17,359 nucleotides of DNA, taken from assembly GCA_002322035.1 (NCBI GenBank), contig DCNF01000101.1:8975-26333 (forward strand), in the 5' to 3' direction. Below, one piece after another: positions 1-5,788 of this stretch. The DNA comes from Geobacter sp. UBA1603 (GTDB lineage: Bacteria > Desulfobacterota > Desulfuromonadia > Geobacterales > Pseudopelobacteraceae). The position numbers and the translations under genes were made by a program. The notes under the pieces are model-generated. The model worked only from the letters and a program-made list of their open reading frames with translations. It had not been told where the DNA came from and did not search any database. The stretch's first letter is position 1, and each line of letters opens with the position of its first letter.

Positions 1-26
1 CGGCATATCAAGCAAAAATGCCCTGT

Positions 27-533
27 TCAGGGGTTTCGGAGCAGATTGAAAACCCGCTCGAGAGCATCGCCGGGGTGGTATTTCCGGGGGATGGCGATGG
101 TATCATTTCTTTCAATCGGAATGTTCATGTCCCCCAATGGCGATGCCAGGTTCAGGCTGGCCTCAAGCCGGTAGGGAATTCGGTCCGGGTCAGGTCTGCG
201 CTTGAGCAGTTCAATCAGGCTGCCGTGGGGGATCCGGATCGGAAACCGCAGGTCGGTCTCCTGCCCGGCACTGAAACGAACCTGCTCCTGGTGTCCGCCG
301 TTGGCTATCGGCAGGGTCATGATCCGCAGGTCGTAAGTATAGCCCAGAAGGTGGATATCGTACGAATTGGGGTTGGTAACCCCCAGATAGAGCTCGATGT
401 CAGCACCGGCTGTGTCGATGCCGATCAGGCTGGCGGACTTGACCCTGACCTGCGGTTCCTGCAGCAGGCTCGAACAGCCCGCCGCAGCAACCATCAACAG
501 GGCTATCAGGCTCATCCGGATGAGGGATGTCAT
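27..533 (-). CDS. LEA14-like (LEA type 2 / WHy domain) lipoprotein
   Basis: Predicted 168-aa lipoprotein. The N-terminus is a basic and hydrophobic signal ending in a lipobox (AAGC, Cys20), so the mature protein should be lipid-anchored outside the cytoplasm. The rest is a beta-rich domain (about residues 28-135) with LEA14/WHy-like features: alternating hydrophobic strands and a V-T-N-P-N-S-Y turn, as in small LEA type 2 proteins. Members are often linked to stress or envelope functions, but no biochemical role can be given here. An open frame continues 45 codons further upstream, but I chose the ATG at 533 because it precedes the signal peptide, has an AGGA Shine-Dalgarno element, and overlaps the stop of the upstream lipoprotein gene as ATGA. 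That overlap implies translational coupling. Family assignment is moderately sure; lipoprotein status is quite sure. Confidence 0.8.
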   Translation of the reverse strand: MTSLIRMSLIALLMVAAAGCSSLLQEPQVRVKSASLIGIDTAGADIELYLGVTNPNSYDIHLLGYTYDLRIMTLPIANGGHQEQVRFSAGQETDLRFPIRIPHGSLIELLKRRPDPDRIPYRLEASLNLASPLGDMNIPIERNDTIAIPRKYHPGDALERVFNLLRNP

Positions 534-1186
534 CTGGTCCTGAAGGTCGGCTGAGCCATTGAAGCCGATGCCATGCGCTTTTGTGCCTGTTCCAGCACGG
601 AATGCATCTCGCTGCGGTAGTTTCTGACCTTTTTCAGATAAGCGTTCGCCTGTGGCCCCTGGCCGCAATAGAGTTTTTTTGCGCGCTCCAGGTCGCCCTG
701 GGCCATTTCAAGCTTGGTAAACAGCTCGCGGACGGCCGCCTCGGCGCATTTTTCATCAACGGTCATGTCCTGGGCAGTAAAACCGTGGCTGCGGGCCCGT
801 TCAGGCATAACCTGCCAGACACCGCGGGCTCCCCGGGGAGATACCGCTTTGCCGGACAGTCGGTTACCGCCGGTTTCGGCCAGGGCAATCTCGGCCAGAT
901 CAAACGGCATGAAGGGGGTTCCGGAGGTTTTCGAAAAGCAGAGGGCAGCCAGGTTGCGGGCTCGTTCAGGGGTGGTGTGGCGGCTAAAGACAGTTTGGAT
1001 GGCGGTGACCTGCCGGGTGCGCTCGGTCAGGAAGTTGCCCCGTTCCAGCAGGGTCATGATTTCCCTGTCGGTATGGGATTCGGTGGGCAGCGTGGCCGTG
1101 GCAAGTGTTTCCGGTGGTTTCACGGCGGCGTTGTCGCATGCTGCAAGCAGAAGCAGGCATGTTGGGATAATGAGTAGTTTTCGCAT
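530..1186 (-). CDS. lytic transglycosylase-like (SLT domain) lipoprotein
   Basis: 218-aa predicted lipoprotein. The signal sequence starts MRKLL, has a long Leu run and a lipobox LAAC (Cys17). About residues 95-190 look like a transglycosylase SLT domain: E104 in ALAETGGN is the expected catalytic glutamate, followed by the typical AVSPRGARGVWQVMP segment (114-128) and a C-terminal helix with ANAYLKKVRNY (180-190). Such enzymes cleave the MurNAc-GlcNAc bond of peptidoglycan with 1,6-anhydro product formation; activity here is inferred. The open frame extends 40 codons upstream to a TTG, but the lipoprotein signal fixes the ATG at 1186. No good Shine-Dalgarno lies before that ATG, which is odd. 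A strong sigma-70-like promoter and a hairpin precede it. Its stop overlaps the start of the LEA14-like gene. Confidence 0.82.
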   Translation of the reverse strand: MRKLLIIPTCLLLLAACDNAAVKPPETLATATLPTESHTDREIMTLLERGNFLTERTRQVTAIQTVFSRHTTPERARNLAALCFSKTSGTPFMPFDLAEIALAETGGNRLSGKAVSPRGARGVWQVMPERARSHGFTAQDMTVDEKCAEAAVRELFTKLEMAQGDLERAKKLYCGQGPQANAYLKKVRNYRSEMHSVLEQAQKRMASASMAQPTFRTR

Positions 1187-1310
1187 AAGTAGAAATGTGG
1201 TCGGTGGTAGCGGCTGTGCCGGGATGGCGGTGGTGCCTGGAGATGATGCGTGAGTGGCCCGGCTGGTAACTCCTTTCTCTGGTTGTGACGTGTCCCAGGC
1301 TGCCAAACGC

Positions 1311-1336
1311 CGAAGTCCCGGATGACCGGGACTTCG
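1311..1336 (-). terminator. perfect 11-bp hairpin: cydAB terminator or leader attenuator
   Basis: The arms at 1311-1321 and 1326-1336 are exact complements (CGAAGTCCCGG / CCGGGACTTCG) around a 4-nt loop. It lies about 95 bp past the cydB stop, so it could end cydAB transcription, but on that strand it is followed only by GCGTTTGG, a short U run. It also falls roughly 18-43 nt into the transcript expected from the promoter at 1361-1389, so it could be a 5' leader hairpin or attenuator for the transglycosylase gene. Structure is certain; role is inferred. Confidence 0.5.
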
Positions 1337-1360
1337 CTGGTTTGTAGCTGGAATGGTGAT

Positions 1361-1389
1361 ACTATACTCACCCGTCTGGCGTTTGTCAA
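1361..1389 (-). promoter_or_regulatory. sigma-70-type promoter for the two-lipoprotein pair
   Basis: On the minus strand TTGACA (1389-1384) is separated by 17 bp from TATAGT (1366-1361): a perfect -35 and a 5/6 -10 at the optimal spacing. Expected transcription start is near 1354, giving a leader of about 167 nt before the ATG at 1186. It lies just after cydB and reads into the transglycosylase and LEA14-like genes. Confidence 0.7.
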
Positions 1390-1430
1390 GAAAAACGAGT
1401 GATATTTTAATTATTATGAGTAGTTATGCT

Positions 1431-2486
1431 TCAGTATGCTTCGGGAGAAGCCAGAACGTCCTTGCCCGTGACCGGCTCCCTGAAAATCCGATAGACCCAG
1501 ATTTTGTAGGATATGACGATCGGGACGAAGATCAGCGCCACCACAGTCATGATCTTGAGGGTCAGCGGACTCGATGACGAGTTGTAGATCGTCAGATTTG
1601 AAGCCGGGTCAAGGCTTGATGGTATCAGGTTGGGGAACAGGCCGGTCACCCCGGTGAAGACCACAAAGACGATCGTCAGGCAGGAAAAGGTAAATGCCGT
1701 GCCGTTCTGCCCCTTGGCGGCGAAGACTTTGACCAGTACAAGCGATGCTACGGCGATCAGCGGGATAATCAGCAAAATCGGCGTTTTCAGGAAATTGTCA
1801 TACAGTTTTGTGGCCGGGTAGGTGTAGCCGAGAAAGGCGACTGCGACGGCAAGCAGCGCCGGCCAGGCCTTGTTTGTCAGCCCTGCCGCACGGCTGCTCA
1901 AATCGCCGGTTGTCTTGAGTGAAATATACAGGGCGCCGTGCACCGCGAACAGGAGAACAAACAGAACGCCGGTGATGAGACCGTAGGGGTTGAGCAAGCC
2001 GATCAGCGAGCCTTCGTAGGTGAAGTTTATGGCTGCGAAATCGTTGCGCATCGGAATTCCCTTGAAGATGTTGCCGAATGCGACCCCGAAAAGCAGGGCG
2101 GGAAGGAAGCTTGAAACAAGGATGGCTTTGTCCCAGGCCCCTCTCCAGACAGCATTGTCGAGTTTGCCGCGGAATTCAAATGAGACGCCCCGCACGATCA
2201 GGGAAAACAGCAGCAGGATCAGGGCAGAGTAGAGATTGCTGAACATAAGGGCGTAGGTGGTCGGAAATGCGGCAAACGTTGCTCCGCCGGCTGTCAGGAG
2301 CCAGACTTCGTTACCATCCCAGACCGGTCCGACGGCATTGATCAGAACCCGTTTTTCGGTGTCGTCTTGTGCCAGAAACGTGGACAGGAAGCCGGTCCCG
2401 AGCACGAAACCGTCAAGCATGAAATAAACCGCCCACAGGACTCCCCATAATACGAACCAGATGATCTGAAAGACCGATGCGTCCAT
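1431..2486 (-). CDS. cydB: cytochrome bd quinol oxidase subunit II
   Basis: 351-aa polytopic inner-membrane protein. Subunit II of the cytochrome bd oxidase, which with CydA oxidises quinol and reduces O2 to water without proton pumping. Diagnostic CydB features are visible: an N-terminal span leading to MLDGFVLGTG (23-32), and the strongly conserved VGPVWDGNEVWLL stretch (52-64). About eight further hydrophobic segments follow. The start at 2486 has GGAGGGG seven bases upstream and lies only 3 nt beyond the cydA stop, so the two are co-translated. No small CydX-like frame was found between cydB and the next gene. Function is highly confident. Confidence 0.96.
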   Translation of the reverse strand: MDASVFQIIWFVLWGVLWAVYFMLDGFVLGTGFLSTFLAQDDTEKRVLINAVGPVWDGNEVWLLTAGGATFAAFPTTYALMFSNLYSALILLLFSLIVRGVSFEFRGKLDNAVWRGAWDKAILVSSFLPALLFGVAFGNIFKGIPMRNDFAAINFTYEGSLIGLLNPYGLITGVLFVLLFAVHGALYISLKTTGDLSSRAAGLTNKAWPALLAVAVAFLGYTYPATKLYDNFLKTPILLIIPLIAVASLVLVKVFAAKGQNGTAFTFSCLTIVFVVFTGVTGLFPNLIPSSLDPASNLTIYNSSSSPLTLKIMTVVALIFVPIVISYKIWVYRIFREPVTGKDVLASPEAY

Positions 2487-2489
2487 ATG

Positions 2490-3836
2490 TTATCCCCTCC
2501 CCTGTGCATTGATGATATGAGAAAGATCGCTGTCCGGCCCCTTTTTGGCATATTTGGCAAGCAGGAAGAAGTCGATGGCGCCAAGGACACCGTAGAGGAC
2601 GGTGAAGCCGATTAATGATACGGCAACCTGGGTTGTGGTGATCGACTTTGAAACGGCGTCCGATGTTTTCAGCACACCGTAGACGATCCATGGCTGCCGT
2701 CCCAGTTCAGCCACCAGCCAGCCGAACTGCTGGGCCAGGTAGGGCGCCGGAATCGCGATGGTCATCAGCAGCAGATAGGGCCGGTTGTCGACAAAGTTTT
2801 CTTTCCGCGACAGGAAGACCCCTGCCAGGCTTGCCAGAATCATGAATGTGCCGAGGCCGACCATCAGCCGGAAGCTTAAGAATGTCGGTGTCACCGGCGG
2901 CCGCAGTTCTTTCGGGAAATCTTTCAGGCCCTTGACTTCTCCTGCTGTGTCTTTAAAGGCCAGAAAACTGAGCATGCCGGGAATGGTCAGCGTTTCAACA
3001 GAATTTCTTTCGTTTTTTGCATCGGGGATGAGCAGGAGGCTCATGCCGGCATTTTTCTTCGTTTCCCAGACTGATTCCATGGCAGCAAACTTGGTGGGCT
3101 GGACTTTGGCGATTTCAACCGCATGGAAGTCGCCGGAGAGCGCAACGCCCAGCGAAGCGACCAGACCCCAGACGGCAGCCATTTTGAAGGAGCGGATGAA
3201 AAAGTCAGTCTCATTTTTTCTCAAGAGATGCCAGGCAGAAACGCCCATGATCACAAATGCGGCCAGTGCGTAGCCTGATAGGAGCGCGTGGGAGAACTTG
3301 ATCCATCCATAGGGGTTGGTAACAAGGGCCAGGAAGTCGTTCATTTCTGCCCGGCCGTTACGGATTACAAAACCGACCGGTTTCTGCATCCATGCATTTG
3401 CCAGCAGGATCCAGAGTGCCGAGAGGTTGGTGCCGATCGCTGCCAGCCAGATCGAGGCGGCATGCACCTTCTTGGAAACCTTCTGCCAGCCGAAAATCCA
3501 GACGCCGATGAAGACCGATTCCATGAAGAACGCCAACGTGGCTTCAATTGCCAGAGGCGCCCCGAATATGTCCCCCACATAGCGGGAGTACTCGGCCCAG
3601 TTCAGCCCGAACTGAAACTCCATGGTGATTCCGGTGACGACACCCAGGGCGAAGTTGATCAGAAACAGCTTGCCCCAGAATTTTGTCATGCGCAGCCAGG
3701 TCTCGTCACCGGTTCTGACGTACCTGGTTTCCATGACCGCCGTCATGACGGACAGCCCCAGAGTGAGCGGGACAAAAATCCAGTGGAACATGCAGGTTGC
3801 AGCAAACTGCAGCTGGCTGAGGGTTAGTACATTCAT
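2490..3836 (-). CDS. cydA: cytochrome bd quinol oxidase subunit I (short Q-loop)
   Basis: 448-aa haem-bearing subunit of the bd oxidase. Family residues can be read directly: H18 (haem d/b595-side ligand position), E98 and E106 (conserved acidic pair), H183 and M325 (expected haem b558 ligands, M325 in SFRLMVGLG), Q-loop residues K249 and E254 in QPTKFAAME, and GWLVAELGRQPW (372-383). At 448 aa it is about 70 aa shorter than the E. coli protein; the shortfall fits a short Q-loop type, as in cyanide-insensitive-like oxidases. AAGGAGG lies just upstream of the ATG. It is transcribed from its own candidate promoter (3896-3923), downstream of an Rrf2 regulator. In an anaerobe the likely role is O2 scavenging or microaerobic respiration (inference). 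Confidence 0.97.
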   Translation of the reverse strand: MNVLTLSQLQFAATCMFHWIFVPLTLGLSVMTAVMETRYVRTGDETWLRMTKFWGKLFLINFALGVVTGITMEFQFGLNWAEYSRYVGDIFGAPLAIEATLAFFMESVFIGVWIFGWQKVSKKVHAASIWLAAIGTNLSALWILLANAWMQKPVGFVIRNGRAEMNDFLALVTNPYGWIKFSHALLSGYALAAFVIMGVSAWHLLRKNETDFFIRSFKMAAVWGLVASLGVALSGDFHAVEIAKVQPTKFAAMESVWETKKNAGMSLLLIPDAKNERNSVETLTIPGMLSFLAFKDTAGEVKGLKDFPKELRPPVTPTFLSFRLMVGLGTFMILASLAGVFLSRKENFVDNRPYLLLMTIAIPAPYLAQQFGWLVAELGRQPWIVYGVLKTSDAVSKSITTTQVAVSLIGFTVLYGVLGAIDFFLLAKYAKKGPDSDLSHIINAQGRG

Positions 3837-3895
3837 ACGTCCTCCTTGGAGTGGTGTAGCATGGGTGATGCGCTCTCTACAGAATTTTCAAAATT

Positions 3896-3923
3896 AGTTT
3901 AGCACGAAGAAACGAGTGTGCAA
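3896..3923 (-). promoter_or_regulatory. candidate cydAB promoter
   Basis: On the minus strand TTGCAC (3923-3918), a 16-bp spacer and TAAACT (3901-3896) form a plausible sigma-70 promoter about 60 bp upstream of cydA. An upstream heptamer, AAATAGG on the minus strand (3948-3942), repeats one found in the control region of the neighbouring rrf2 gene and lies inside a short TAAAA-N8-TTTTA inverted repeat (3933-3950). Motif match only. Confidence 0.5.
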
Positions 3924-3965
3924 GGCTGATGCTAAAAAAGACCTATTTTATCCAGTTTTCGGGCA

Positions 3966-3992
3966 AAAATTTTTTGGGAGAAATCCCAAAAA
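3966..3992 (-). terminator. intrinsic terminator after the Rrf2 gene
   Basis: On the minus strand, directly after the regulator's TAA, TTTTTGGGA / TCCCAAAAA (3992-3984 and 3979-3971) pair around a 4-nt loop and are followed by ATTTTT (3970-3966). The GC core is short (GGGA/TCCC), but the A tract, stem and U tract have the right order. It separates the regulator from cydAB. Confidence 0.65.
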
Positions 3993-3995
3993 TAA

Positions 3996-4400
3996 TTAGC
4001 GGCCTGACAAATCCAGCAGCGTTACCCGGGCCAAAATATCACGCACCTGATTCTGCACGCTGACCCAGACCGGGTGTACCGTGCAGTCGGCATCTCGGGA
4101 ACACTCACCTTCACCGGTTACGCAGCGATTAGGCGCGATCGGCCCTTCCACGGCTTCAACCACTTCCAGCAGAGTAATTTTGTCAGGAGAACGCCCCAGA
4201 ACAAAACCTCCCCCCGTCCCGCGATAGGATCGGACCAGCCCGATTTTGCTGAACTGCTGGAAGATTTTTGCAAGAAACGTCTGGGGCACATCAACGGCAG
4301 ATGCGATGTCACTCAACAGGCATACCTGCTCTGCCGGCTGGGTGGCCAGATATACGATCCCGCGGATTGCGTATTCGCCCTTGCGGGTTAGTTCCATCAT
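3996..4400 (-). CDS. Rrf2-family transcriptional regulator with Fe-S-type cysteines
   Basis: 134-aa Rrf2/IscR-like regulator. The N-terminal winged helix-turn-helix is typical (MELTRKGEYAIRG at 2-14, then DVPQTFLAKIFQQFSKIGLV at 37-56 and the RGTGGGFVLGR wing at 60-70). Three cysteines, C93, C100 and C106 (CX6CX5C), sit where IscR/NsrR-type members bind an Fe-S cluster, so a redox, O2, NO or iron-sulphur sensing role is likely; the exact signal is unknown. The open frame begins 5 codons earlier at a TTG, but ATG at 4400 gives the canonical N-terminus; ATG at 4397 is an alternative. A candidate promoter overlapping an inverted repeat lies upstream, suggesting autoregulation. Its position immediately before cydAB makes that operon the prime candidate target. 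Confidence 0.9.
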   Translation of the reverse strand: MMELTRKGEYAIRGIVYLATQPAEQVCLLSDIASAVDVPQTFLAKIFQQFSKIGLVRSYRGTGGGFVLGRSPDKITLLEVVEAVEGPIAPNRCVTGEGECSRDADCTVHPVWVSVQNQVRDILARVTLLDLSGR

Positions 4401-4413
4401 TGTCAAAAACCCC

Positions 4414-4462
4414 AAATAAGATTATTTATATCCTATTTAGTGCTCTTTACAATAAATGTCAA
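4414..4462 (-). promoter_or_regulatory. rrf2 promoter region with inverted-repeat operator candidate
   Basis: Two overlapping sigma-70-like promoters can be read on the minus strand: TTGTAA (4452-4447), 16 bp, TATAAA (4430-4425), and TTGACA (4462-4457), 17 bp, TAAATA (4439-4434). The inverted repeat AAATAAG (4414-4420) / CCTATTT (4432-4438), with 5-bp perfect outer arms, surrounds the first -10, as expected of an autorepressor operator. Which promoter is used cannot be decided from sequence. Confidence 0.5.
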
Positions 4463-4513
4463 TATAAAAAAACGGGCCGGCGCACGTCGGAGAGTTTGGT
4501 CTGATCAATGCTT

Positions 4514-4867
4514 TTACTTGAAGGTGGTGAGGATATATTCCGCGATTGCCCGGGCATCATGGTCGGGAAGGGAGGCCGGATCAAAGCGGATCATGCGTGA
4601 AATTGGGTTTCGCATGATACGGATGATGTCGTCGGCAGTGGTTATATGATGTGACGCGAGTGATGATCTGCGAAGGGTGCGGGAGGGGTCGCTGACATTG
4701 CCGCCGTCCGGATGACAGCTGGCACAGTACTGGCGGTACAGCGCAGCGCCGTCGGAGGAGGGGGTTCGGCGTTCTGTGGCGGCTGGCATGGTGGTGGGCT
4801 TGTCCTGGCTGCTGCATCCGCAGTAAAGGGCGCAGGCAAGCGTCATGATGATCAGTCTGGCGCACAT
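4514..4867 (-). CDS. monohaem c-type cytochrome lipoprotein
   Basis: 117-aa exported class I-like cytochrome c. It has an N-terminal lipoprotein signal (lipobox YCGC, Cys18), a single haem c attachment motif CASCH (about residues 48-52), and a downstream region with M-I-R-F-D-P near residue 92 that could give the axial Met, followed by the C-terminal helix DARAIAEYILTTF usual in small cytochromes c. It should carry electrons on the periplasmic side of a membrane; partner unknown. The ATG at 4867 is preceded by GGGAGG at good spacing. It lies 19 nt after tatC and upstream of the Rrf2-cydAB set, so a link to respiration is likely but unproven. The axial Met assignment is tentative. Confidence 0.88.
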   Translation of the reverse strand: MCARLIIMTLACALYCGCSSQDKPTTMPAATERRTPSSDGAALYRQYCASCHPDGGNVSDPSRTLRRSSLASHHITTADDIIRIMRNPISRMIRFDPASLPDHDARAIAEYILTTFK

Positions 4868-4886
4868 GGCAGCCTCCCGGATAACG

Positions 4887-5732
4887 CTATGTCGCCGGCA
4901 GTTCGGTTTCAGCAGCCGGCTTCTTTTTGCCGAAGATCAGGGCAACCCAGACGCTGATTTCGTACATAAGGTACAGTGGAATCATGATCACGAACATGGT
5001 GACCAGGTCGGAGTGAAACGCTGCCACGATTGAGCTTGCCAGCAGCGCGTACTTGCGCTTTGGCGCCAGGAATTCATAAGAGACTATCCCGAAGCGGGCC
5101 AGCAGCAGAGTCAGTACCGGCAGTTCGAAAATTAGCCCGAACATCAAGATCAGCCGCAGGCAGAAGTTGACATAGGATGAGAGCGAGAGCCAGCTGCGGA
5201 GCCCCTCGGTCTCGTAGGAGAGCGAAAAGTTGATGATGAACGGCCAGATAACCACCAGAAAAAAGGCGGCGCCAACGCAGAAGGCCATGGTGGCGGCGGT
5301 GACAAATGGTACGACCAGCTTGCGTTCCCGGAAGGTGAGCCCGGGTGAGATGAAAAGCCAGAGCTGGTGAAAGACGATCGGCAGGGCCAAGATAAAGCCG
5401 GCCAGACCCGAAATTTTGCATTGGATAAAAAAAGGCTCCAGGGGCGCCGTATAGTTGAGGGGGTGCTTCGTCTGGGGTTTGTTGACTTCTTCTTCCAGTT
5501 TGGCCCGATTGTAGATCGAGGGGTAACGTTGCTTGAGAGAAAGATAGACCTTTTTCTTCAGTTCGGTCAGATAGGTCTGGCCGGTGAGCGGCTTTTCCAT
5601 GAACACCAGAATGTTATCGGCCAGGTTCCAAGCGAAGCCCATGCCGATGACAACGGTTACGACAATAATGATCAGCCGCTTGCGCAACTCAACAAGATGC
5701 TCGACAAAGGGGATCACGCGTTCTTCAGTCAT
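4887..5732 (-). CDS. tatC: Sec-independent (twin-arginine) protein translocase subunit TatC
   Basis: 281-aa, six-span membrane protein that recognises twin-arginine signal peptides and works with TatA/TatB to export folded proteins. Conserved landmarks: PFVEHLVELRKRL at the cytoplasmic N-terminus (8-20, with E15), APLEPFF (96-102, with E99), the FISPGLTFRERK loop (127-138), and FELPV in a later span (202-206). Two oddities: the first periplasmic loop carries a charged insertion (about residues 52-92) absent from E. coli TatC, and the usual TPPD-like motif before the last spans reads FHSD (239-242). No tatA or tatB is in the window. The start at 5732 has only a weak AGG upstream. It follows rnr by 56 bp. 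Confidence 0.95.
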   Translation of the reverse strand: MTEERVIPFVEHLVELRKRLIIIVVTVVIGMGFAWNLADNILVFMEKPLTGQTYLTELKKKVYLSLKQRYPSIYNRAKLEEEVNKPQTKHPLNYTAPLEPFFIQCKISGLAGFILALPIVFHQLWLFISPGLTFRERKLVVPFVTAATMAFCVGAAFFLVVIWPFIINFSLSYETEGLRSWLSLSSYVNFCLRLILMFGLIFELPVLTLLLARFGIVSYEFLAPKRKYALLASSIVAAFHSDLVTMFVIMIPLYLMYEISVWVALIFGKKKPAAETELPAT

Positions 5733-5788
5733 GGGTCACTACCTATCACAGGCGTGATTGCCGCGCAACCCCCAAGTGTGTCACCGTG

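Noticed and set aside
18..1577. Plus-strand open frames of 70-200 codons across the left end (e.g. 18-554, 581-1177, 714-1253, 1353-1577)
   Set aside because: They lie opposite lipoprotein genes with clear signal peptides and domains, and have low-complexity composition without family motifs or ribosome sites.
2785..3827. Plus-strand frames of 88-179 codons opposite cydA
   Set aside because: cydA is unmistakable on the minus strand with all haem ligands; the antisense frames are shadows of codon bias.
4466..4498. GC-rich stretch plus T7 run after the cytochrome gene as an intrinsic terminator
   Set aside because: Only a 3-bp stem can be drawn before the T run, too weak to call; the T run also lies next to the rrf2 -35 region.
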